Part shown: piece after piece, positions 31,401-46,400 of the stretch
How the letters are laid out: every line of letters begins with the position of its first letter
How positions within the stretch are numbered: position 1 is the stretch's first letter
Notes under the pieces: generated by a model
Databases searched by the model: none
What the model saw: only the letters and a program-made list of their open reading frames with translations
Told to the model about the DNA's origin: nothing
DNA from: Nematostella vectensis
Taxonomy: Eukaryota; Cnidaria; Anthozoa; Actiniaria; Edwardsiidae
Assembly: GCF_932526225.1 (NCBI RefSeq)
Contig: NC_064044.1
Location: 7,306,801-7,366,800, forward strand
Direction of reading: 5' to 3'
DNA: 60,000 nucleotides
Program-made: the position numbers and the translations under genes

Positions 31401-34400
31401 TTAGGGGTATGGTCAGGCACTCAGGGGTATGTCCAGGTATTCAGGGGTATGGCCAGGTACTCAGGAGTATTACGAGGTATATAGGGGTATGGCCAGGTAC
31501 TCAGGGGTATGACCAGGTACTCAGGGGTATGACGAGGTACTCAGGGGTATGGCCAGGTACTCAGAGGTATGGCCAGGCACTCAGGGGTATTACCAGGCAC
31601 TCAGGGGTATTACCAGGTACTCAGGGGTATGACCAGGTACTCAGGGGTATGGCCAGGTACTCAGGGGTATGGCCAGGTACTCAGGGGTATGACCAGGTAC
31701 TCAGGGGTATGACGAGGTACTCAGGGGTATGGCCAGGTACTCAGGGGTATGACCAGGTACTCAGGGGTATGACGAGGTATATAGGGGTATGACGAGGTAC
31801 TCAGGGATATGGCCTGGTACTAAGGGGTATGGCCAGGTACTCAGGGGTATGGCCTGGTACTCAGGGGTATGGCCTGGTACTCAGGGGTATGTCCAGGTAC
31901 CCACTCAGGGGTATGACCAGGCACTCATGGGTATGGCCAGGTACTCAGGGGTATTGCCAGGTACTCAGGTGCAGGCCAGGTACTCAGGGGTATTGCCAGG
32001 TACTCAGGGGTATTTCCAGGTACTCAGGGGTATTTCCAGGTACTCAGGGGTATTTCCAGGTACTCAGGGGTATGGCCAGATGTTCAGGGGTATGGCCAGG
32101 TACTCAGGGGTATGGCCAGGTACTCAGGGGTATGGCCAGGTACTCAGGTGCAGGCCAGGTACTCAGGGGTATGACCAGGTACTCAGGGGTATGACGAGGT
32201 ACTCAGGAGTATGGCCAGGCACTCAGGGGTATGGCCAGGTATTCAGGGGTATGGCCAGGCACTCAGGGGTATGTCCAGGTATTCAGGGGTATGGCCAGGT
32301 ATGACCTGGGAACGGACTAAAATGTTGACCTCAATAGGTTTAGAAAAAAAAAACTGAAAATAATGTCTTACAGAAAGATAAGTTATTGGCATTCAAATTT
32401 GTTTTACAATAAATAGAGTTAAAATATACAGTAAATATTAGCCTTGAGACCATATTAGGGTGGACGGCGCTGATTGTTTAATATTTCTGGACCTGAGATA
32501 CAGGTACTTCAGAAGTTTCATTTACCTTGAATTCTGGGATACTACAAACATGTGAAGAACCGAGGCATAGCAGTCCACCAACACAGGGTTCCCCTCTAGT
32601 ATGGATGCGCAGTTATCACTAGCCAAAGACACATCACCAGGCTCGCTGTGCTTTCTCTTCCTGCGACGTGGCCTGGCAACCAGTTCAAGGAATGCGATCA
32701 CCGAAGGGGCGAGAGTGGTCGCCATGATGGCGGCCATTTTGATTTCTTTCAGCCGCGAAGTCTTGAGAGCTAGAACCTTTGAGGAAGAAAATGGGCAGAT
32801 TAACTTCAATTTTATAATATGAACACAGTACCTAAGAATTGCAAACATTTTGCACGTACTATTACTAGGGTAACCGTAGGGAGCTTCAAACTCCCAAGGA
32901 ATCATGGCTTGAACTAACGGCAATTTTGCGAGGGGCATATTTGACATTTCCGCGTATTTTCCAACAAATTTCCGTGACTTCCGCAATTGTTCAACTGATG
33001 CAAACATTTTACAGTAATAGATATTTGTTTTCAGTGCATTAAAACACATGAGACCTTCACCTGCGGCTATATTTTTTTCGCTTTACTCTCTGAAGCGCAA
33101 AGTTCGTGGAAATAAAGTGACGCGAAAGTTTCGAAGTTTCATATAGTAAAGTATAACAAATAAATGTGTTGATTTACCTCTCTGAGAACTTGAAGAATAG
33201 CGCTGGCTATCTTGATCACAGGCTCATGGCGGGAAATAACCTTGCGGGTGACTTTTTTACTAGACTCCACTGCTTCACAACACTGAGACAATTTGCTGCA
33301 CATCTGTAAGTCGAAAGACGATTGTGAGATACTGATAGAAATGATTGCTGGCCTGGTTAAATTCGACGCTTTCGAACTTTTTTTTAGCGAAGAGGAGGCA
33401 AGTATAGAGTCTTTTTAAAAGGAAAACAAGAAATAGGTCTCAGCTTAGACGGGATAAAGGGGATTCAGAAAAAGAAGGAGAGAAAGGTAAACAGAAAATC
33501 GTAAAGAAAACAAAACGATATGGATAGCTACACAGACAAAATATTAAAGAAAATAAAGACAATTTCATTGAAATGAAGATTTGACTGCCTATTCATACAT
33601 TAGACAAGAATAAGTTGCTTGTGCTTTCGAGTTTTTGTCGATCACCTTATGCGACAAAAAAGCAGGATGGAAATGGGATGGTTGGAAAATAGAAAATGGA
33701 AATATAACAAGCGCAGTGGGATGGCACAGCTGGGCGGTCTTTCGCTGACAAACTCACCTGTGAAGTGAAGGTGCTAGTTGAGGTCTCTTGTGATGCATTC
33801 TTTAGAGCAAGCCGCAACACCGAACACAGAAGATCCAGGGAGGTCAACTGGAACGAAGAGGACCAGCTCTGAAACAAATAGTCATAGGGTCGTGCAGTAG
33901 AACCGATGAATAACAGACAATGTCGGGACTAAACTTAGGAGCCGTTGCATAGAGGTTTCCGGGAGCGGGGGTGGGTGGGGGGATGGGGTATTTTATTCCA
34001 GGAAGTTGAAGGGTTTGAAATATTTTGGGAAATTGGAGTAGCCTTTAGGAAATATTACCGCCATAGGGGGTATGGACGGTTTCATGAATCACACAATGCA
34101 ACCGAACATCTAAAATAATGAAGATCCTCGTTTCTCTTACCTCCTCTGTGGTCACACATAACATTGATTCCACGAGCCGTAAAAGTAACTGATCCGTATC
34201 AATTGCGTGACAGATCAGATACCGCTTGCGTGACAGACAGCCTCGTACAACCACCGTCAGCAGGCGGCGGCACAAGAATGAAACCTTGAGAGACGCCTCA
34301 TGGAAACCCTGGGACATAGCAAAATAATAATGGTAAGAAATTGAATAGCTAAATAATAATGGTAATAAACTGAATGGTGATATGAAATATAAGTCATTGA

Positions 34401-37400
34401 TAATGGTAAAAAGACGGTGTTGCAAAGGTCCAAGAATGAAACCTTGAGAGACGCCTCATGGTAACTCTGGGACATACAGTAGCAACACAACAATGGCTTG
34501 AAATTGAATGGTGATATAAAATATGAGGCACTGATAATGGTAAAAGATGCTGATGCAAAGGACCAAGAATGAAACCTTGAGAGACACCTCATCAGAACCC
34601 TGGGACATAGCAACCTAAAATGTTAAGAAACTGAATATTGATATGAAAGATTATGTCATAATGGTAAAACAATGCTGTTGTAAAGGACGAAATGGGAGCC
34701 GTGGGGGAAGAAATTCATGGGACCTTTGATCTTGGCCTAAAGCTTGATTAGTAAAAGAAGACTGGGATTATTACAACAGATACAAGGACAAGATCCAACA
34801 CAAGAAAACAGCAGAATACGAGAAATAGCAGCACTTCAAATAGAGTATAAAGAGCCACTATCAGAATCACCTTTGTCATTGTTTTCATTCCACATTAAAT
34901 GAAAGATTAGGTGAAGAATTTTAATTAAAAAACAAAGTTTTTATACTTCATTCACCCAAACAATTTAAAATGTCACCAAAAGCTTCCCCAAATCAACCGA
35001 TGGAAAAAGATGCTCTCTGAATGAGAAATAGATTCAGGCAACACACAGAACACAAGAGATATGGTACCAGAACAAAGCTTAGAGGAACGTCATGTAAAAG
35101 AGTCCATTTAGGTGGCCCGCGTCAATTCAAAAGGACTGCTCTCCCAAAATTCGCGCGTTCTCAAACCGCTCCCATACAATCATTATTTATGCGATTTCTC
35201 TAATTCTTTCAAATTCTTATGAAAAAAAAAAACACATCCTAGATTCGGAGTTTATTGCAATGCTAGGTTAAATCCAAACCGATTGCGGTATAATTGGGAT
35301 TAATCGGAGGTCGAAGTTTTGAAAAAAAGCGGCTATAGTACAAAATCAAAATGCGAGACTCCTCTAAGATATGCTGTAATAACTAAATCGAGTTTCAAAG
35401 ATCACGCCTGTGAAATGATATTCGGTTGGGCCGATCGACTCTAAATCGACTATAACAATCTAATCTCGAGATAGACGTCTTGAAGAATGATGAACATACT
35501 GCCAATCAAATCGTTCACAGAAAGAATTCTAATATCTAAAAGTAAGAATTGATATGTCCCTTCATAAAAAAAATGTAAAATAAAGCATGAACATTATGTA
35601 TCACCTGGCTGCAGTCTCTGAACGCGAACACATCACACGCAAGGAGAGCCAGGACACAAGTCACATGATTTAAGTCTGTTAACCAATCAAGCGGCAGCAC
35701 AGAAAGAAACTAAAAACAAAACATAAATAGTGAGATTATTTATTTCTGTCTTGCATCGCCCAACATAAACTAGAACAATAAAATAACTGCTGAAAAAAAA
35801 ATTCAAATTCACCTCTAATTCCTTCTCTAGCTGATTCAGTCCCTCTGGAGACAGACTTGGCTGATTGTCCGTTTTCTGAAGTAAATCTGCAATAACTTTG
35901 CGCGCATTTGCCACAAGACTTGATATTAATGATGGCAGCGGTGGAGTAATCGGTGGTGTCTTCGTGACGTCATTCTCCATGGCGTCATTCTCCGTGACGT
36001 CATCCCTCGTGGCAACTTCGTCATCTGTTATAGACTCGCTGCTTTCATCGTCTGACGAGTCTGATCGGGAGAAAGTTGAAACAGTTCCATGAATTTGTGA
36101 TTTCCAGTGATTCAGAGCTGTATGTTGAAAAAAGAACCACTGAGAAACTGCTTGCCTCAAATCTTCACACTGAAGTTTATATGGGACCCGACATTTCTAT
36201 AACTATTAAGTATATTATACAAGCTGGAGTCGGGATTTCAATCAAACGCGGTATCACAGCCACTTTATCGCTCGTCGGTGTTTTCTTTCTTCTTGACTTG
36301 ACTTCGCCGCTCAGACAAACAAAACAGTCAAACTATTCAGGGATTTAGCTTTCTGTGAGTATATTTGCCAATCTTGGTAACTTAAGTTAGACCTGCTCTC
36401 TTCTTCCGAGTTATTTCACATGATCTCTTTTCATTCCTATCGAGTTGGCAAAACAACAACACGCAACCGGCGGGGGAGTAGGACAAAATAAAAGAAGCAA
36501 ATCCTCACGCGCAGTGGTGGCGTGGTGATTTCTAAAAATAGCCAGATTCGGAATCGACATGGCGCGCGGGTAATACCAAAGTGTCCCTCTCTTATCTTAT
36601 GCTCTCTTGGTATAAACTGATCTCTATCATAAGTTCACTTCCTGTCGATTACCTAACATTCTCTGGTGATTTTTAATGGAATATGACAAAAACATTTCAA
36701 AATATTGAAAGCAGTGTGTCTATTGGAAGTTCCTTTGAGGATGTGATTGATAATTTATAGCGGATGTCCTGTTAAATAGCGCGGATTCTAATAGATCATT
36801 TTGTCTCTTAACGGTTGAGGTTTCCGTCGGCCCTCCGGAAGTAACTTGGTGACAATGCTTTAACACAAAAATATGGTGCAGCATGAAAAGTTGTACTTAC
36901 CACTCTCACTCTTATCCATATCTACATCCGGGACCTCAGCTTGCACTGTTGATACACAGCGCATGCTTGTTTCTTCAATACCCGCTGAACTAAATCCTTG
37001 CAGTAGCTTGACAAGAGTGATGGCACTTGGCAAGTTGCTAAAAAGAGAAACAAAGATGACGGGCTATAGGATAACGACGGGCTATAGGATAACCACGGGC
37101 TATAGGATAACGACGTGCTATAGTATAACGACGGGCTACAGGATAACGACGGGCTATAGGATAACGACGGGCTATAGGATAACGACGGGCTATAGGATAA
37201 CGACGGGCTATAGGATAACGACGGGCTATAGGATAACGACGGGCTATAGGATAACGACGGGCTATAGGATAACGACGGGCTATAGGATAACCACGGGCTA
37301 TAGGATAACGACGGGCTATAGGATAACCACGGGCTATAGGATAACGACGGGCTATAGGATAACCACGGGCTATAGGATAACCACGGGCTATAGGATAACC

Positions 37401-40400
37401 ACGGGCTAAAGGATAACCACGGGCTATAGGATAACCACGGGCTATAGGATAACGACGGGCTATAGGATAACGACGGGCTATAGGATAGCGACGGGCTATA
37501 GGATAACGACGGGCTATAGGATAACGACGGGCTATAGGATAACGACGGGCTACAGGATAACGACGGGCTATAGGATAACCACGGGCTATAGGATAACCAC
37601 GGGCTATAGGATAACGACGGGCTACAGGATAACCACGGGCTATAGGATAACGACGGGCTATAGGATAGCGACGGGCTATAGGATAACGACGGGCTATAGG
37701 ATAACGACGGGCTATAGGATAGCGACGGGCTATAGGATAACGACGGGCTATAGGATAACGACGGGCTATAGGATAGCGACGGGCTATAGGATAACGACGG
37801 GCTATAGGATAACGACGGGCTATAGGATAACGACGGGCTACAGGATAACCACGGGCTATAGGATAACGACGGGCTATAGGATAACGACGGGCTACAGGAT
37901 AACGACGGGCTATAGGATAACGACGGGCTATAGGATAACGACGGGCTATAGGATAACGACGGGCTATAGGATAACGACGGGCTATAGGATAACGACGGGC
38001 TATAGGATAACGACGGGCTACAGGATAACGACGGGCTATAGGATAACGACGGGCTATAGGATAGCGACGGGCTATAGGATAACGACGGGCTATAGGATAA
38101 CGACGGGCTATAGGATAACGACGGGCTATAAGATAACGACGGGCTATAGGATAACCACGGGCTATAGGATAACGACGGGCTATAGGATAACGACGGGCTA
38201 TAGGATAACGACGGGCTACAGGATAACGACGGGCTATAGGATAACGACGGGCTACAGGATAATGACGGGCTATAGGATAACCACGGGCTATAGGATAACC
38301 ACGGGCTATAGGATAACGACGGGCTACAGGATAACGACGGGCTATAGGATAACGACGGGCTATAGGATAACGACGGGCTATAGGATAACCACGGGCTATA
38401 GGATAACGACGGGCTATAGGATAGCGACGGGCTATAGGATAGCGACGGGCTATAGGATAACCACGGGCTATAGGATAACGACGGGCTATAGGATAACGAA
38501 GGGCTATAGGATAACGACGGGCTATAGGATAACCACGGGCTATAGGATAACGACGGGCTATAGGATAACGACGGGCTATAGGATAACCACGGGCTATAGG
38601 ATAACCACGGGCTATAGGATAACGACGGGCTATAGGATAACGACGGGCTATAGGATAACGACGGGCTATAGGATAACGACGGGCTATAGGATAACGACGG
38701 GCTATAGGATAACCACGGGCTATAGGATAACCACGGGCTATAGGATAACCACGGGCTATAGGATAACGACGGGCTATAGGATAGCGACGGGCTATAGGAT
38801 AGCGACGGGCTATAGGATAACGACGGGCTATAGGATAACGACGGGCTATAGGATAACGACGGGCTATAGGATAACGACGGGCTATAGGATAACGACGGGC
38901 TACAGGATAACGACGGGCTATAGGATAGCGACGGGCTATAGGATAACGACGGGCTATAGGATAACGACGGGCTATAGGATAACGACGGGCTATAGGATAG
39001 CGACGGGCTATAGGATAACGACGGGCTATAGGATAGCGACGGGCTATAGGATAACCACGGGCTATAGGATAACCACGGGCTATAGGATAGTCCCAGACTT
39101 AAAACTATCTGTATTTGAAAATGTAAATTTCAATCAGAATCGATACTTTTGTGCATCTAGTGAACTATTGCTATCCGCTAAAACTGGACCAATTCACACC
39201 TTTAATCCATAAAAAGTGACCCCACCCTCCGACCTTTAAAAAACCTACGAACCCTATAAACCGCCACAAATCTCGTTTCATTCCAATTCAATGCACAGTA
39301 AGCGTAGTGACCTGCGCACGCTTGCGACTTTGTTTGTTTGTAGAACGCGAAACGCCAGTTTATCATTAACTGGTGGATTTAAGGCGTATCCAACCAACAC
39401 AGACTATCCATGTTTAAGATGACTCTTATTAGGGCATTACAACAGGCATTCCTTCGACAAAAACCTGGAGCATACAAACCCACCTCAGCGAATGCCCGAC
39501 CCGTTGCCATAGAGATATTAGGAGCGCCGTCTGTATGGATGGGATCTCGTGGAATACAGAACTGTGGACAAGTTCCCGCGATATCGAGTTTGCTGTGTAG
39601 AGTCTAGCAAAAAAAAAATGTCTGTCAGTTTCAACATGTACCGATTCTATTTGCATGCAGCTTTATTTACCATCGTATTTGTAAAGTGAGGAACCGCAGG
39701 GGGGAGGGGCTGGGGTCCCGCGGCTCCCCCCCCCTCCCCTCCACACACACACTTTTCAACATCCTCCGCGGTCCCGGAAGGTTGGATGTCCGGATCAATT
39801 TTTCGGGCACTTTTTTCTCCCAACTCTAAATAGTGATTCACTAGTAAAGTCTTCAAGACTTCAAACGAAGAGGGAAGGGGGGGGGGGGGGGGTATCCAAA
39901 ATGGCGGATGACAGAGACTTTAAAACTATTTCACTAAGTCCGAAAGGGGCGCTTGCACTCTCTCACCCTTGCCCCTCGGTGTATTTGCTGCACTCAGCTG
40001 TAGTAAGCGACAACATCAGATAACGAGTGATTGACAAGCGCTGATCTTGGGAACACTGAGGCAAAAGCACAACAGCGCACGTACTGATCACGTGCCACAA
40101 AGTTACGGGAAGATTTGATTGGTTGATGGTCCAGACCTATGAGAAGAAAAACATACTCTTTTTTGTATCGCAGTGTTTTGATGTCATGAATTGTCTTATT
40201 TTGCCTCCTACTGATAATACCTATATATTTTGTGATTCATTATAGACGAGAGTTTTAAAATTTTATTGCTGGACTTTGACTTTAATCAACATTGCTATAC
40301 TGAAAAAATGATATTTTTAATATCGAATAGTTTGTTAAATGCAATTATAGGAACGATCGATACCCACCCAATCTCTCAATTGAGAGAATTTTGTCACCCC

Positions 40401-43400
40401 TGGAATTGGCCAAAATACAGTGTTACTTTTTCTCTGGAATCACACATCTTCTACTTACAGAAAAGAGGTGTTTTGTCCCAGAAGGCGAGAACACTTCAGT
40501 TAAGTAAATCGGTTTTTGACTGATAAAAGTATATGTGCTATTTGTGTATTTGTGATAAATTATATACCATTACCTGGCCTGTCCAGGAAACAGGTGTAGG
40601 CGTGGCACCTATGGTCCAGTCACACACCATGCCCACTAACACTTCCATCTGACTGTCTCGTGTATCGTTCATCAGGGCCATACGAATCTCATGCATGCAT
40701 AGCCTAGCCTGGGGAAGAATAGAATATCACATAGGGCCATACGAATCTCATGCATGCATAGCCTAGCCTGGGGAAGAATAGAATATCACATAGGGACATA
40801 CGAATCTCATGCATGCATAGCCTAGCCTGGGGAAGAATAGACTATCACATAGAGCCATACGAATCTCATGCATGCATAGCCTAGCCTGGGGAAGAATAGA
40901 CTATCACACAGGGCCATACGAATCTCATGCATGCATAGCCTAGCCTGGGGAAGAATAGACTATCACATAGAGCCATACGAATCTCATGCATGCATAGCAT
41001 AGCCTGGGGAAGAATAGACTATCACATAGGGCCATACGAATCAGATACATGCATAGCATAGCCTGGGGAAGAATAGACTATCACACAGGGCCATACGAAT
41101 CTCATGCATGCATAGCCTAGCCTGGGGAAGAATAGACTATCACATAGGGCCATACGAATCTCATGCATGCATAGCCTAGCCTGGGGAAGAATAGACTATC
41201 ACACAGGGCCATACGAATCTCATGCATGCATAGCCTAGGCTGGGGAAAAAAGAATATCACATAGGGCCATACGAATCTCATGCATGCATAGCCTAGCCTG
41301 GGGAAGAATAGACTATCACATAGGGCCATACAAATCAGATACATGCATAGCATAGCCTGGAGGAAAATAGAATATCACATAGGGCCATACGAATCTCATG
41401 CATGCATAGCCTAGCCTGGGGAAGAATAGAATATCACATAGGGCCATACGAATCTCATGCATGCGTAGCATAGCCTGGGGAAGAATAGACTATCACATAG
41501 GGCCATACGCATCTGATGCATGCATAGCCTAGCCTGGGGAAGAATAGACTATCACATAGGGCCATACGAATCTCATGCATGCATAGCCTAGCCTGGGGAA
41601 GAATAGACTATCACATAGGGCCATACAAATCTCATGCATGCATAGCATAGCCTGGGGAAGAATAGACTATCACATAGGGCCATACGAATCAGATACATGC
41701 ATAGCATAGCCTGGAGGAAAATAGAATATCACATAGGGCCATACGAATCTCATGCATGCATAGCCTAGCCTGGGGAAGAATAGACTATCACATAGGGCCA
41801 TACAAATCAGATACATGCATAGCATAGCCTGGAGGAAAATAGAATATCACATAGGGCCATACGAATCTCATGCATGCATAGCCTAGCCTGGGGAAGAATA
41901 GACTATCACATAGGGCCATACGAATCTCATGCATGCATAGCATAGCCTGGGGAAAAATAGACTATCACATAGGGCTATACGAATCTCATGCATGGATAGC
42001 ATAGCCTGCGGAAGAATAGACTATCACATAGGGCCATACGAATCAGATACATGCATAGCATAGCCTGGGGAAGAATAGACTATCACATAGGGCCATACGA
42101 ATCTCATGCATGCGTAGCCTAGCCTGGGGAAGAATAGACTATCACACAGGGCCATACGAATCTTATGCATGCGTAGCATAGCCTGGGGAAGAATAGACTA
42201 TCACATAGGGCCATACGAATCTCATGCATGCGTAGCCTAGCCTGGGGAAGAATAGAATATCACATAGGGCCATACGGATCTCATGCATGCGTAGCATAGC
42301 CTGGGGAAGAATAGACTATCACATAGGGCCATACGAATCTGATGCATGCATAGCCTAGCCTGGGGAAGAATAGACTATCACATAGGGCCATACGAATCTC
42401 ATGCATGCATAGCCTAGCCTGGGGAAGAATAGACTATCACATAGGGCCATACAAATCTCATGCATGCATAGCATAGCCTGGGGAAGAATAGACTATCACA
42501 TAGGGCCATACGAATCAGATACATGCATAGCATAGCCTGGAGGAAAATAGAATATCACATAGGGCCATACGAATCTCATGCATGCATAGCCTAGCCTGGG
42601 GAAGAATAGACTATCACATAGGGCCATACAAATCAGATACATGCATAGCATAGCCTGGAGGAAAATAGAATATCACATAGGGCCATACGAATCTCATGCA
42701 TGCATAGCCTAGCCTGGGGAAGAATAGAATATCACATAGGGCCATACGAATCTCATGCATGCGTAGCATAGCCTGGGGAAGAATAGACTATCACATAGGG
42801 CCATACGAATCTCATGCATGCATAGCCTAGCCTGGGGAAGAATAGACTATCACACAGGGCCATACGAATCTCATGCATGCATAGCCTAGCCTGGGGAAGA
42901 ATAGACTATCACATAGGGCCATACGAATCTCATGCATGCATAGCCTAGCCTGGGGAAGAATAGACTATCACATAGGGCCATACAAATCTCATGCATAGCA
43001 TAGCCTGGGGAAGAATAGACTATCACATAGGGCCATACGAATCAGATACATGCATAGCCTAGGCTGGGGAAAAAAGAATATCACATAGGGCCATACGAAT
43101 CTCATGCATGCATAGCCTAGCCTGGGGAAGAATAGACTATCACATAGGGCCATACAAATCAGATACATGCATAGCATAGCCTGGAGGAAAATAGAATATC
43201 ACATAGGGCCATACAAATCTCATGCATGCATAGCCTAGCCTGGGGAAGAATAGAATATCACATAGGGCCATACGAATCTCATGCATGCGTAGCATAGCCT
43301 GGGGAAGAATAGACTATCACATAGGGCCATACGAATCTGATGCATGCATAGCCTAGCCTGGGGAAGAATAGACTATCACATAGGGCCATACGAATCTCAT

Positions 43401-46400
43401 GCATGCATAGCCTAGCCTGGGGAAGAATAGACTATCACATAGGGCCATACAAATCTCATGCATGCATAGCATAGCCTGGGGAAGAATAGACTATCACATA
43501 GGGCCATACGAATCAGATACATGCATAGCATAGCCTGGAGGAAAATAGAATATCACATAGGGCCATACGAATCTCATGCATGCATGGCCTAGCCTGGACA
43601 AAAATAGAATATCACATAGGGCCATACGAATCTCATGCATGCATAGCATAGCCTGGGGAAGAATAGACTATCACATAGGGCCATACGAATCTCATGCATG
43701 CATAGCATAGCCTGGGGAAGAATAGACTATCACACATGGCCATACGAATCTCGTGCATGCATAGCCTAGCCTGGGGAAGAATAGACTATCACATAGGGCC
43801 ATACGAATCTCATGCATGCATAGCCTAGCCTGGGGAAGAATAGACTATCACACAGGGCCATACGAATCTCATGCATGCATAGCCTAGCCTGGGGAAGAAT
43901 AGACTATCACATAGGGCCATACGAATCTCATGCATGCATGGCATAGCCTGGGGAAGAATAGACTATCACATAGGGCCATACGAATCTCATGCATGCATAG
44001 CCTAGCCTGGGGAAGAATAGACTATCACATAGGGCCATACGAATCTCATGCATGCATAGCCTAGCCTGGGGAAGAATAGACTATCACATAGGGCCATACG
44101 AATCTCATGCATGCATAGCCTAGGCTGGGGAAAATAGAATATCACATAGGGCCATACGAATCTCATGCATGCATAGCCTAGCCTGGGGAAGAATAGACTA
44201 TCACACAGGGCCATACGAATCTTATGCATGCATAGCATAGCCTGGGGAAGAATAGACTATCACATAGGGCCATACGAATCTCATGCATGCATAGCCTAGC
44301 CTGGGGAAGAATAGACTATCGCATAGGGCCATACGAATCTCATGCATGCATAGCATAGCCTGGGGAAAAATAGACTATCACATAGAGCCATACAAATCTC
44401 ATGCATGCATAGCCTAGCCTGGGGAAGAATAGACTATCGCATAGGGCCATACGAATCTCATGCATGCATAGCATAGCCTGGGGAAAAATAGACTATCACA
44501 TAGAGCCATACAAATCTCATGCATGCATAGCCTAGCCTGGGGAAGAGTAGACTATCACATAGGGCCATACGAATCTCATGCATGCATAGCATAGCCTGGG
44601 GAAGAAAAGACTATCACATAGGGCCATACGAATCTCATGCATGCATAGCATAGCCTGGGGAAGAATAGACTATCACATAGGGCCATACGAATCTCATGCA
44701 TGCATAGCATAGCCTGGGGAAAAATAGACTATCACATAGAGCCATACAAATCTCATGCATGCATAGCCTAGCCTGGGGAAGAGTAGACTATCACATAGGG
44801 TCATACGAATCTCATGCATGCATAGCCTAGCCTGGGGAAGAATAGAATATCACATAGGGCCATACGAATCTCATGCATGCATAGCCTAGCCTGGGGAAGA
44901 ATAGACTATCACATAGGGCCATACGAATCTCATGCATGCATAGCCTAGCCTGGGGAAAAATAGACTATCACATAGGGCCATACGAATCTCATGCATGCAT
45001 AGCATAGCCTGGGGAAGAAAAGACTATAACATAGGGCCATACGAATCTCATGCATGCATAGCATAGCCTGGGGAAGAATAGACTATCACATAGGGCCATA
45101 TGAATCTCATGCATGCATAGCATAGCCTGGGGAAGAATAGACTATCACATAGAGCCATACAAAGCTCATGCATGCATAGCCTAGCCTGGGGAAGAGTAGA
45201 CTATCACATAGGGTCATACGAATCTCATGCATGCATAGCATAGCCTGGGGAAGAATAGACTATCACATAGAGCCATACAAATCTCATGCATGCATAGCCT
45301 AGCCTGGGGAAGAATAGAATATCACATGGGGCCATACGAATCTCATGCATGCATAGCCTAGCCTGGGGAAGAATAGACTATCACATAGGGCCATATGAAT
45401 CTCATGCATGCATAGCCTAGCCTGGGGAAGAATAGACTATCACATAGGGCCATACGAATCTCATGCATGCATAGCATAGCCTGGGGAAGAAAAGACTATC
45501 ACATAGGGCCATACGAATCTCATGCATGCATAGCATAGCCTGGAGGAAAATAGAATATCACATAGGGCCATACGAATCAGATACATGCATAGCATAGCCT
45601 GGAGGAAAATAGAATATCACATAGGGCCATACGAATCTCATGCATGCATAGCCTAGCCTGGGGAAAATAGAATATCACATAGGGCTATACGAATCTCATG
45701 CATGCATAGCCTAGCCTGGGGAAGAATAGACTATCACATAGGGCCATACGAATCTCATGCATGCATAGCATAGCCTGGGGAAGAATAAACTATCACATAG
45801 GGCCATACGAATCTCATGCATGCATAGCATAGCCTGGGGAAAAATAGACTATCACACAGGGCCATACGAATCTCATGCATGCATAGCATAGCCTGGGGAA
45901 AATAGAATATCACATAGGGCTATACGAATCTCATGCATGCATAGCCTAGCCTGGGGAAGAATAGACTATCACATAGGGCCATACGAATCTCATGCATGCA
46001 TAGCATAGCCTGGGGAAGAATAAACTATCACATAGGGCCATACGAATCTCATGCATGCATAGCATAGCCTGGGGAAAAATAGACTATCACACAGGGCCAT
46101 ACGAATCTCATGCATGCATAGCATAGCCTGGGGAAGAATAGACTATCACATAGGGCCATATGAATCTCATGCATGCATAGCATAGCCTGGGGAAGAATAG
46201 ACTATCACATAGAGCCATACAAATCTCATGCATGCATAGCCTAGCCTGGGGAAGAGTAGACTATCACATAGGGTCATACGAATCTCATGCATGCATAGGC
46301 TAGCCTGGGGAAGAATAGAATATCACATAGGGCCATACGAATCTCATGCATGCATAGCCTAGCCTGGGGAAAATAGAATATCACATAGGGCCATACGCAT

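Noticed and set aside
31349-32304. Plus-strand frames through the 20-bp array
   Set aside because: Repeat artefact in a URB2 intron.
36873-39212. Long plus-strand frames reading TGYRIT repeats
   Set aside because: The 18-bp unit is divisible by three and contains no stop, so the frame is open by arithmetic. It overlaps a URB2 intron on the other strand.
39647-39856. Small minus-strand frame with a CVCGGEGGGAAG segment
   Set aside because: Low-complexity C/G-rich sequence between two URB2 exons without splice or phase support.
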